Below, piece after piece: positions 57,238-64,000 of a DNA stretch of 64,000 nt (position 1 is its first letter; each line of letters opens with the position of its first letter). The translations under genes and the position numbers were made by a program. Under the pieces are notes generated by a model. That model saw nothing but the letters and a program-made list of their open reading frames with translations, had not been told where the DNA came from and ran no database searches. This stretch comes from an uncultured Roseibium sp. (GTDB lineage: Bacteria; Pseudomonadota; Alphaproteobacteria; Rhizobiales; Stappiaceae): contig NZ_OY769915.1 in NCBI RefSeq assembly GCF_963669205.1, forward strand, positions 1,710,001 through 1,774,000, in the 5' to 3' direction.

Positions 57238-57917
57238 TGCTCAAGGTCAATGCCGATCCTTTCACGTTCGCGTTTGACCCGTCCAGCACGGCGCTGGTCG
57301 TGATCGACATGCAACGCGACTTCATCGAGCCGGGCGGCTTCGGGGAAACGCTCGGAAACGACGTGTCGCACATGCAGCGGGCGATTTCCCCGACGCGGAA
57401 CCTCTTGCAGCTGTTCCGGCAAAAGCGATGGCCGGTCTTTCACACACGGGAGTGCCACGCCGCCGACCTCAGCGACTGCCCGCCGGCCAAAAGGGACCGC
57501 GGCAGCCCGTCGATGCGCATCGGAGATGACGGGCCGATGGGCCGCATCCTCGTAAGGGGGGAGCCGGGCGCCGAGATTATCGCCGAATGCGCGCCTCTCC
57601 CTGGTGAAAACGTCATCGACAAGCCCGGGAAGGGCGCGTTTTACGCGACATCCCTTGGCGAGGATCTTGAACGACTGAAGATCCGCAGCCTCGTCTTTGC
57701 CGGTGTCACAACGGAAGTCTGCGTTCAGACGACCATGCGCGAGGCCAATGACCGCGGCTATGAATGCCTCCTGATCGAGGAGGCGACCGAGAGCTATTTT
57801 CCCGAGTTCAAGGCGGCGACGCTCGACATGATCCGGGCACAGGGCGGCATCGTCGGCTGGACCGCCCCCCTGAAGTCATTTGCCTCGGCACTCAATCCCC
57901 AGGACGAAACCAGATGA
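57237..57917 (+). CDS. Second isochorismatase-like cysteine hydrolase
   Basis: 226 residues. Triad Asp (VVIDMQRDF), Lys (VIDKPGKGAFYAT) and Cys (GVTTEVCVQTTMREAND) are intact. It shares the FIEPGGFGETLGNDV and RECHAADLSDCPPAKRDRG layout with BiuH, but the substrate-facing segments differ. Its start overlaps the ATPase stop by 1 nt and its stop overlaps AtzG. Candidates are triuret, ureidoacrylate-like or carbamoyl substrates. Pairing with AtzGE favours a product of 1-carboxybiuret type. Confidence 0.85.
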
Positions 57918-58099
57918 GCGAAGAGTTCGACGCCAAAGCCCATGTTGCGCACATGGAGAATCTCATGGGCCTCACGATCGAGGAGGAGTGGCGACCGGTG
58001 GTCGAGGCGCATATTTCTGCGATTGAAAAGGCGGCCGCGCTTGTCCGGTCCTTTCCGCTGGAGGAGGAGATTGAAGCCGCACCGGTGTTCGAGGCATGA
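57914..58099 (+). CDS. atzG: AtzG-like small subunit of 1-carboxybiuret hydrolase
   Basis: 61 residues, coupled by 4-nt overlaps to the hydrolase before it and AtzE after it. The motif HMENLMGLTIEEEWRPVVEAHISAIEKAA and an acidic C-terminus match the DUF4089/AtzG proteins, which bind and stabilise AtzE in a heterotetramer. It is too short for default gene finders and easily missed. Confidence 0.85.
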   Translation: MSEEFDAKAHVAHMENLMGLTIEEEWRPVVEAHISAIEKAAALVRSFPLEEEIEAAPVFEA

Positions 58100-59496
58100 G
58101 CGGCGGAACCGACATCACCGCGATGACCGCGGCGGAGATCGCGCGCGCCGTCGGCGGCGGCAACGTATCGGCAAAGGATATTGTCGAGGCGTCGCTGGCG
58201 CAGATCGAAAAGCGCAATCCGGCGGTCAACGCCTTCACCGACGTAACAGCGGATGCCGCCCTGGCGGACGCGCGAAAGATTGACGATGCTGTTGCAGCCG
58301 GCACGAGATTACCGCTCGCCGGTGTTCCCTTCGCGGTGAAGAACCTGTTCGATATTGAGGGCGTCGTCACGCGGGCCGGGTCGAAGATCAATCGGGGTAA
58401 CGCCCCTGCGACGGCCGACGCGACACTCGTTCAAAACCTGCGCCGGCAGGGCGCCGTCCTGATGGGCGGGCTGAACATGGGCGAATATGCCTATGATTTT
58501 ACGGGCGAAAACATTCACGACGGAAACTGCCTGAACCCTCATGACCCGAGCCGGATGAGCGGTGGATCGTCGTCAGGATCCGGAGCGGCCGTTGCCTCCG
58601 GCATGGTGCCGGTAAGCCTCGGATCGGACACCAACGGGTCGATCCGGGTACCCTCGTCCTTCTGCGGCCTTTTCGGTCTCAAGCCCACCTACGGGCGTCT
58701 GTCGCGCCATGGCACCTACCCGTTTGTCGGCAGCCTCGACCACCTCGGACCCATGGCAAGATCGGCCGCCGATCTGTCGCTGGTCTTCGATGCGCTTCAG
58801 GGAGCCGATCCGAACGACCCGGCGCAGGCGGCAAGACCCGCGCTCGCGACCTGTGAACAGATCGCGCAAAGGGCGGACAGACTGCGCATCGCGGTTGCCG
58901 GCGGCTATTTCCGGGAAAAGGCGGAACCGGAAGCGCTTGCCGCCGTGGACACCGTTGCGCGCGCGCTGGGAGCTTCGGATGAAATCGACATTCCCGAGGC
59001 CGCGCGTGCCCGGGCCGCAGCCTATGTGATCACCAGCGCGGAAGGCGCGAACCTGCACTTCGAGCGCATCGTGGCGCGCCCCGCAGACTACGATCCGGAC
59101 ACGCGCGACAGGTTTCTGGCAGGGACCACGGTCCCGGCTCTTTGGGTGCAGCAGGCGCAGCGCTTTCGCAGCTGGTTTCGCGCAAAGATGCGCAGGATAT
59201 TCGAAGACGTCGATATTCTGCTCGCCCCGGCCACACCCTTTTCCGCACTGCCGTCAGGAACGAAGACCATCACGCTGGACGGCCTCACGATGCCCGCACG
59301 CCCGAACATCGGTCTGTTCACCCAGCCCGTGTCCTTCATCGGGCTGCCGGTGGTCGCGGTTCCGGTCTGGCTTGAGGGCGCGGCGCTGCCCATCGGCGTT
59401 CAGGTGATTGCACCGGCGTGGCGCGAAGACCTGGCGCTGCGAGTTGCCGCCGAACTTGAACGCACCGGCGTCTGCAGAGCGCCTGTCGCCGCCTGA
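58096..59496 (+). CDS. atzE: 1-carboxybiuret hydrolase, AtzE-like amidase
   Basis: 466 residues. Amidase-signature triad Lys82 (PFAVKNLFD), Ser158 (GGSSSGSG) and Ser182 (GSDTNGSIRVP). GLNMGEYAYDFTGENIHDGN is the segment characteristic of the AtzE family. AtzE removes ammonia from 1-carboxybiuret, giving 1,3-dicarboxyurea, which decays to allophanate. Coupled to AtzG; AtzF lies 9 kb upstream in the same island. The ring-opening enzyme AtzD is absent here. Confidence 0.88.
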   Translation: MSGGTDITAMTAAEIARAVGGGNVSAKDIVEASLAQIEKRNPAVNAFTDVTADAALADARKIDDAVAAGTRLPLAGVPFAVKNLFDIEGVVTRAGSKINRGNAPATADATLVQNLRRQGAVLMGGLNMGEYAYDFTGENIHDGNCLNPHDPSRMSGGSSSGSGAAVASGMVPVSLGSDTNGSIRVPSSFCGLFGLKPTYGRLSRHGTYPFVGSLDHLGPMARSAADLSLVFDALQGADPNDPAQAARPALATCEQIAQRADRLRIAVAGGYFREKAEPEALAAVDTVARALGASDEIDIPEAARARAAAYVITSAEGANLHFERIVARPADYDPDTRDRFLAGTTVPALWVQQAQRFRSWFRAKMRRIFEDVDILLAPATPFSALPSGTKTITLDGLTMPARPNIGLFTQPVSFIGLPVVAVPVWLEGAALPIGVQVIAPAWREDLALRVAAELERTGVCRAPVAA

Positions 59497-59520
59497 AAAC
59501 CTTGCTTTGAGGGGAAGATC

Positions 59521-60288
59521 ATGGATGACGCACGCTGGTCCGGGCGGAACCGGGACAAGGACCGGATCAGGGACCTTGTTTGGTCCGGTCTTGAAAAGAC
59601 CGGCACCAGCATTGGTCCGGCGCACAGCTGCATTCCGAATTTCGCGGGCGCGGACCTTGCGGCGCGCAACCTTGCGCGCCTTCCCGCGTGGCAGGCGGCG
59701 AGAGTGGTAAAGTGCAATCCCGATCCGCCGCAGATCCCGGTCAGGCTGCGTGCGCTTTACGAAGGCAAGATCGTCTATGCCCCTGTTCCCGAACTCCTCA
59801 AACCATTTCCCTTTGTCCGCCTCGATCCGGATAAGCTCGAACGGAAAGGCATTCAGTTCGAACTGGCGGCGACCTCGCAGGGCTTTGTCGAACACGGTGA
59901 GGCGGTTGAATTCGAGGACATGGAACTGCTGGATTTCGTCGTCGTCGGATGTGTCGCCGTCAGCCGTTCGGGCGCGCGGACCGGCAAGGGCGGCGGCTTC
60001 GCGGATCTTGAACTCGGCATTTTCCGGGAACTGGACAAGCTCAAGCCGGATACCCTGATCACGACGACGGTTCATTCCTCGCAGGTCGTCGGCAACGATC
60101 AACTCGTCATGATGGATCACGACAGCGCGCTCGACGCAATCGCAACGGAAACCGAACTGATCGAAACCGGCACGGAGTTTCCGCAGCCGGAAGGCGTCGC
60201 CTGGGACGCTGTCCAGCCGGACCAGTTCCGGGACATCCCGTTTCTTGAAACACTTCGCGGCCGCCTGAATTCCAAGGGGAGGGGGTGA
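59521..60288 (+). CDS. 5-formyltetrahydrofolate cyclo-ligase-like protein
   Basis: 255 residues, GGGG before the ATG. C-terminal GARTGKGGGFADLELGIF corresponds to the G-R-G-G-G-Y-x-D loop of the 5-FCL family; the N-terminal part (IRDLVWSGLEKTGTSIGPAHSCIPNF) resembles the longer MTHFSD-type variant. The role inside a biuret-pathway operon is unclear. A link to formate/one-carbon handling after formamidase, or an unrelated nucleotide-dependent ligase, are both possible. Confidence 0.65.
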   Translation: MDDARWSGRNRDKDRIRDLVWSGLEKTGTSIGPAHSCIPNFAGADLAARNLARLPAWQAARVVKCNPDPPQIPVRLRALYEGKIVYAPVPELLKPFPFVRLDPDKLERKGIQFELAATSQGFVEHGEAVEFEDMELLDFVVVGCVAVSRSGARTGKGGGFADLELGIFRELDKLKPDTLITTTVHSSQVVGNDQLVMMDHDSALDAIATETELIETGTEFPQPEGVAWDAVQPDQFRDIPFLETLRGRLNSKGRG

Positions 60289-60291
60289 TCG

Positions 60292-60672
60292 ATGGACATC
60301 AATATTCCGTCCGTGAAAGCCGAGGTTGAAGCGGTCTTTGAAGAATACGAAACGGCGCTTGTCGGCAACGATGTCGCAACGCTCGACCGCCTGTTTCTCG
60401 ACGCGCCGACAACGATCAGGTACGGCGGCGGCGAGAATCTCTACGGGTATGGAGAGATCGCAGCCTTCAGGTCGGCACGAAGCGACGGCAACCTTCAAAG
60501 GCGATTGGAGAGGACGGTGATCACCACCTACGGCTCGGACTTCGCCACGGCCGCGACCCTGTTCTATCGCGACACGGCCCCCGGCAAGGTCGGCCGCCAG
60601 ATGCAGACCTGGATGAGGACGCCGGACGGCTGGAAGGTCGTCGCTGCCCATGTGAGCGTCATCGCGGAGTGA
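60292..60672 (+). CDS. atzH: AtzH-like NTF2-fold protein
   Basis: 126 residues, GAGGGGG upstream, 3 nt after the previous stop. The pattern EVEAVFEEYETALVGNDV, TTIRYGGGENLYGYGEIAAF and MQTWMRTPDGWKVVAAHVS is that of DUF3225/AtzH proteins, found in cyanurate/biuret clusters and proposed to act on the dicarboxyurea intermediate. Last gene of the operon. Confidence 0.8.
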   Translation: MDINIPSVKAEVEAVFEEYETALVGNDVATLDRLFLDAPTTIRYGGGENLYGYGEIAAFRSARSDGNLQRRLERTVITTYGSDFATAATLFYRDTAPGKVGRQMQTWMRTPDGWKVVAAHVSVIAE

Positions 60673-60972
60673 CAATCCCGACTGGATTGACCGGGTGTGC
60701 CGGCCTGCGCAGCCGCCGGAAGATCCCTGGCAAACTTTGCCCGGCGACCGGCAGGCGGCAAGCTGCCGCAGGGTGAGTCTACCCCGCAGGCGCCGGAAAA
60801 AGGGCCAAAAACAGACTGTGCGTTATATCACCCGCACTCTACGAGATAGTTGCAAACCCATCCCTGACGCATGCTGAAGCCATTGCCGCAGACGCAATTG
60901 ACGGTCGAAATTTTCACCGGTTCCGATCTCGCATGCGATGACAAGCGGCTGAGTATTCGTTGGGAGGAACGG
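60673..60972. other. Intergenic region before the LivK-like gene
   Basis: 300 nt with no gene. It contains a GCGGCA-AGC-TGCCGC hairpin (60755-60769) that may close the AtzH operon, and ordinary AT-poor sequence. No sigma-54 site or named operator is seen. Confidence 0.5.
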
Positions 60973-62229
60973 ATGAAAAAGCATCTCCTGGCCGCTGTCT
61001 CCGCGGCTGCATTTCTTTCAACCGGCGCAGCTTTTGCGGCGGATGGTCCCTTGAAGGTCGGCGTTCTCGCAACGCTTGAAGGGACATACACGGTTCTCGG
61101 CGAGGACGGTGTTCGGGGCCTCAAGACGGCGATGGCCGTCAAGGGCGCCAAGGCAGGCGGACGTGACATCGAACTGATCATTCAGTCGACGGACGCTTCG
61201 CCGGACAGCGCGGTGCGCGGCGCCCGCAAGCTGGTCGAGCAGGACAAGGTCGACCTCGTGATCGGACCGCTCTCGGGTTCGGAAGGCATTGCGATCCGGG
61301 ACTACTCCAAGACCCAGCCGCAGGTGACGTTCCTGAACGGAATTTCCGGTGCGCAGGAAACCACCTACGTGACGCCGTCGGACAATTTCTTCCGCTTCAA
61401 CACGGATGGGGCGCAATGGTCCGCGGGCCTTGGCGACTACGTCTTCAACGACAAGGGCTGGAAAACCGTCGCGACGATCGGTGAGGACTATTCCTTCATC
61501 TACACGCAGGTTTTCGGGTTTGCGCTTGAGTTCTGCCAGGCAGGCGGCGAGATCACCGAACGTTTCTGGGTTCCGCTCGGAACGAAGGATTTCGGCTCGA
61601 TCATCGCTTCGCTTCCCGATGACGTGGATGCGATCTATCTCGGCCTTGGCGGCGGCGACGCGGTCAACTTCCTGAACCAGTATCAGCAGGCCGGTGGCGA
61701 CGCCAATCTGATCGGTGGCTCCATCATGGTGGACGGTACCGTTCTGAACTCCAAGGGCGACGCGAAAAACGCGTTGATCGGAACGCCGTCGGCAGGCCCG
61801 CAGGCCGACACCTGGGATGACGCCAACTGGAAGGCCTACGTGAAGGCCTACCAGGATGCGTTCCCGCCGGACCAGCGGTTCCCGAGCCCCTCGCTCCTGG
61901 CAACCGGGTACTACAACGCGACGACTGCCGCGATGACCTGCCTGGATGAAGTGGGCGGTGATCTGTCCGATGGACACGCAAAGTTCCGCGGTTGCCTCGC
62001 CAACCTGGAACTCGATGCCCCCAACGGCAAGATCACGCTTGACGGCAACCGTCAGGCCATCGGGGCGAATTTCGTCTCCGAAGTTGCCGAACAGGACGAC
62101 GGCACGCTCGTGACCAAACTGGTCGCGATCAAGGAAAACGTGCCGCAGACGCTCGGCATCGATCCTGAAGTCTTTGCAAAGATCGGCCTCCCAAGCCGTG
62201 AGACGCCTGAGTGCAAGACGTCTTACTGA
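60973..62229 (+). CDS. LivK-type ABC substrate-binding protein
   Basis: 418 residues from the ATG with GGGAGGA upstream; signal peptide MKKHLLAAVSAAAFLSTGAAFAA. Peripla_BP_6 elements: LKVGVLATLEGTYTVLGEDGVRGLKTAM, VDLVIGPLSGSEGIAIRDYSK and VATIGEDYSFIYTQVFGFALEFCQAGGEI. These bind branched-chain amino acids, amides or aromatic acids. The permeases and ATPases are not adjacent; dehydrogenase genes follow, indicating a catabolic set continuing beyond the window. Confidence 0.88.
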   Translation: MKKHLLAAVSAAAFLSTGAAFAADGPLKVGVLATLEGTYTVLGEDGVRGLKTAMAVKGAKAGGRDIELIIQSTDASPDSAVRGARKLVEQDKVDLVIGPLSGSEGIAIRDYSKTQPQVTFLNGISGAQETTYVTPSDNFFRFNTDGAQWSAGLGDYVFNDKGWKTVATIGEDYSFIYTQVFGFALEFCQAGGEITERFWVPLGTKDFGSIIASLPDDVDAIYLGLGGGDAVNFLNQYQQAGGDANLIGGSIMVDGTVLNSKGDAKNALIGTPSAGPQADTWDDANWKAYVKAYQDAFPPDQRFPSPSLLATGYYNATTAAMTCLDEVGGDLSDGHAKFRGCLANLELDAPNGKITLDGNRQAIGANFVSEVAEQDDGTLVTKLVAIKENVPQTLGIDPEVFAKIGLPSRETPECKTSY

Positions 62230-62239
62230 CCGCAAAGCG

Positions 62240-62267
62240 CCGGGCGGCCTGTGCCGCCCGGTTTTCC
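62240..62267 (+). terminator. Rho-independent terminator after the LivK-like gene
   Basis: CCGGGCGGC (62240-62248), loop CTGT, GCCGCCCGG (62253-62261), then TTTTCC. It would reduce read-through to the dehydrogenase genes. Confidence 0.85.
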
Positions 62268-62310
62268 TACCGGGCCGCCGCATCCCGCAGCTTCGTGTCG
62301 AGTTCTGGCA

Positions 62311-63462
62311 ATGACTCTCATTACCTACGTTACGCGAGTTCATTTTGCCGATGGCGTTTTGGAAGAAGCGCTTTGGTCGGAAGTGGAAGTCAATCGCAAG
62401 ACGCGGCCCCTGATCGTCACTGACGAGACCCATCTGGACAGCGAGCTGTATGAACGGCTGCTTGCCGGGCTGCCCGTGCGCACATCGATCGAGGTCGTCA
62501 GCGACGTGCCCGACATTCCGAACGAGGGCGCCGCCCGCCGCATTGCAGAGATCTATCAGCGCACCGAGCGCGATCTGCTGATTGCCTTCGGACGCAATAC
62601 CGCGATCGATCTTGCCAAGATCTCGCGCATTTCGATCGCGCACCGCGAACCGCTTGAGACCTTCTCCTACGCAACCGGCGGCTCCAGACGGATCGGCAAC
62701 AATCTGCCGGATCTCTACGCCGTTCCCGGCATTCAGGGCTTTGGTTCCGCCGTCAGTGCCCACGCGCCGGTCGTTCTTCAGGACGGTGAACGCACGCGCC
62801 TGATGTGCAAGAAACTGGTGCCGACCGTGACCATTTGCGATCCGACGCTGACGCTCGGCGCAACGCCGGTCGAAAGCGCAAGCGCCGGGGCCGATGCGCT
62901 TGGCCGGTGCGTCGAAGCCTATCTGTCCCCCGGCTACAATCCGCCAGCCGACGGAATCGCGCTCGACGGGCTTGGACGGGTGATCGCCAACCTGCACAAG
63001 GTGCTTGAGAACGACAGTGTCACGGCCCGCCGTGAGCTGATGGCGGCCAGCCTGAACGGCGCGCTCGCACTGCAGAAGGGGCTTGGAACCATTCACGCCA
63101 TCGGCTGCGCGCTGGAGACCGTCGTCGACCGCCGCCTTGATCCGGGAGCCCTGAGCCGCCTGCTGTTGCCTTCGGTGCTTCAGTTCAATGCCGGGGCCGC
63201 GCGCGAGAAGTTCAGCACCTTGCAGACCCTTTTCGACCCGAACGGCGACAGCGGGCCGGCCCGGAGCGTGACCGAGTTCCTGCACGACCTTCCCCTGCCG
63301 GAAAGCCTCAATGAAATGGGCATTGGCGAGGACGAGCTTCGAACCGCCGCCGATCTGGCGGCATCGGATCTGGCTGCCGTGCGCAGCCCGCGCGCGCTCT
63401 CAAGTTCAAGTCTCTACTCGATCATGAAATCGGTGCATTTGGACAGAACCCGGGTGGCCTGA
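62311..63462 (+). CDS. Iron-containing alcohol dehydrogenase family protein with changed metal site
   Basis: 383 residues from ATG 62311. The fold is that of group III (Fe-type) dehydrogenases: PDIPNEGAARRIAEIY, NNLPDLYAVPGIQGFGSAVS, then GADALGRCVEAYLSPGYNPPADGIA. In the family the last motif is D-A-x-x-H-x-x-E; here the His is Arg. The later GLGxVHxxxHxLG...PHG pair reads GLGTIHAIGCALE...DPG, so one His remains and others are lost. The metal may be absent or different. It overlaps the aldehyde dehydrogenase start by 1 nt. Confidence 0.8.
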   Translation: MTLITYVTRVHFADGVLEEALWSEVEVNRKTRPLIVTDETHLDSELYERLLAGLPVRTSIEVVSDVPDIPNEGAARRIAEIYQRTERDLLIAFGRNTAIDLAKISRISIAHREPLETFSYATGGSRRIGNNLPDLYAVPGIQGFGSAVSAHAPVVLQDGERTRLMCKKLVPTVTICDPTLTLGATPVESASAGADALGRCVEAYLSPGYNPPADGIALDGLGRVIANLHKVLENDSVTARRELMAASLNGALALQKGLGTIHAIGCALETVVDRRLDPGALSRLLLPSVLQFNAGAAREKFSTLQTLFDPNGDSGPARSVTEFLHDLPLPESLNEMGIGEDELRTAADLAASDLAAVRSPRALSSSSLYSIMKSVHLDRTRVA

Positions 63463-64000
63463 TGAAACCTTTGCTGATCAACGGGGAATGGGTGGCGACA
63501 GCCAGCGCCGCGGAAAACCGGAATCCGTCCGATCTCTCCGACGTGATCGATCTTTATGCCCATGCCGGTGTTCCCGAAACCCAGGCGGCAATGGATGCTG
63601 CCGCGGCTGCGGCGCCCGGCTGGGCCGCCACAGCGCCGCAGCAGAGGTTCGAGATCCTGAATAGGGCTGCCGATGAACTGGCACTGCGAAAACAGGAGAT
63701 CGGTACGCTTCTGTCGCGCGAGGAGGGCAAGACGCTTCGTGAAGGTCTTCTGGAAGCGGAGCGGGCCGCGAACATCTTCCGTTTCTTTGCCGGTGAGTGC
63801 GTGCGGCAGACGGGCGATCTGCTGCCGTCCGTGCGCCCCGGCATCGATGTCGAAGTAACGCGTGAACCGCTCGGCGTCGTCGGCATCATCACGCCGTGGA
63901 ATTTTCCGATCGCGATACCGGCCTGGAAAATTGCCCCGGCGCTCTGTTACGGCAATGCGGTCGTCTTCAAACCTGCCGAACTGGTGCCCGGATGTGCCTG
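63462..64000 (+). CDS. NAD(P)-dependent aldehyde dehydrogenase, N-terminal part
   Basis: The window end truncates the gene after ~179 residues. LLINGEWV, GKTLREGLLEAERAANIFRFFAGE and GVVGIITPWNFPIAIPAWKIAPAL (cofactor-binding Asn in TPWNFP) are typical of semialdehyde dehydrogenases. The catalytic Cys lies beyond the edge. Coupled to the Fe-ADH-family gene, it probably oxidises an aldehyde made in the same pathway. Confidence 0.9.
   Translation, partial: MKPLLINGEWVATASAAENRNPSDLSDVIDLYAHAGVPETQAAMDAAAAAAPGWAATAPQQRFEILNRAADELALRKQEIGTLLSREEGKTLREGLLEAERAANIFRFFAGECVRQTGDLLPSVRPGIDVEVTREPLGVVGIITPWNFPIAIPAWKIAPALCYGNAVVFKPAELVPGCA

Noticed and set aside
60729..60742. TGGCAAACTTTGCC as a sigma-54 site for the LivK-like gene
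   Set aside because: Spacing between GG and GC is too short and it lies over 200 nt from the ATG.
61018..63285. A 755-residue open frame on the minus strand
   Set aside because: Antisense across the LivK-like and Fe-ADH-family genes and through a terminator; no domain and no ribosome site.

Overview
The window is GC-rich, densely packed bacterial DNA, almost certainly alphaproteobacterial. Transporter genes are abundant (at least eight ABC components sets or parts), Tat-type binding proteins, ATGA start/stop overlaps and NtrC/sigma-54 style regulation are common. The gene mix (several phosphonate importers, BMP-type and peptide-type importers, biuret-pathway enzymes) suggests a large-genome marine or soil-associated member of Hyphomicrobiales/Stappiaceae type. 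The exact taxon is inference. No rRNA, tRNA, CRISPR array, phage or intact insertion sequence was recognised.

Region 1 (1-15.7 kb) is an acetylated exopolysaccharide locus built from alginate-type parts. It holds the C-terminal half of an Alg8-like polymerase, an SGNH/AlgX-J-like protein, a 71-residue membrane-anchored protein, a Sel1-repeat AlgK-like protein, an AlgI-like MBOAT acetyltransferase and a secreted helical protein of unknown activity. These are followed by a giant hybrid kinase with a c-heme-type DUF3365 sensor and an NtrC-class response regulator. After a convergent NUDIX plus degenerate HAD-like pair comes an AlgD-like GDP-mannose dehydrogenase. Three sigma-54-like -24/-12 promoters sit 37-40 nt upstream of the SGNH gene, the HAD-like gene and algD. 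Two of these share additional sequence blocks, so the locus looks like one sigma-54 regulon run by its own regulator pair.

Region 2 (16-20 kb) has an animal-type heme peroxidase, a SAM methyltransferase, and a truncated globin gene overlapping a PAS/coiled-coil/class III cyclase gene.

Region 3 (20-35 kb) concerns phosphorus acquisition. It starts with a LysR regulator divergent from a Ugp/Mal-like importer, whose ATPase gene is frameshifted at a G7 run, and a metallophosphoesterase. Next come PhnM, a PhnCDEE importer on the minus strand, and a divergent second PhnD-C-E set with a methyltransferase. PHO-box-like repeats precede phnM and the second phnD. No C-P lyase core genes are in the window.

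Region 4 (35-41 kb) is mixed: a short repeat element with inverted ends, a TTC38-like TPR protein, an acyl-CoA dehydrogenase divergent from a LysR regulator, an EamA transporter and two small unknown proteins.

Region 5 (41.3-60.7 kb) is a nitrogen-scavenging island: a LysR regulator, a peptide-type importer with a fused double ATPase, allophanate hydrolase (AtzF), a 2OG-Fe oxygenase, and, behind a consensus sigma-54 promoter, a BMP-type importer. Interleaved with the importer are formamidase, biuret hydrolase (BiuH-like), a second cysteine hydrolase, AtzG, AtzE, a 5-formyl-THF cyclo-ligase-like protein and AtzH. Together these could take up and strip ammonia from biuret/triuret- and formamide-like compounds under nitrogen limitation.

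Region 6 (61-64 kb) begins another catabolic set: a LivK-like binding protein, an Fe-ADH-family protein lacking usual metal ligands, and an aldehyde dehydrogenase cut by the window end.
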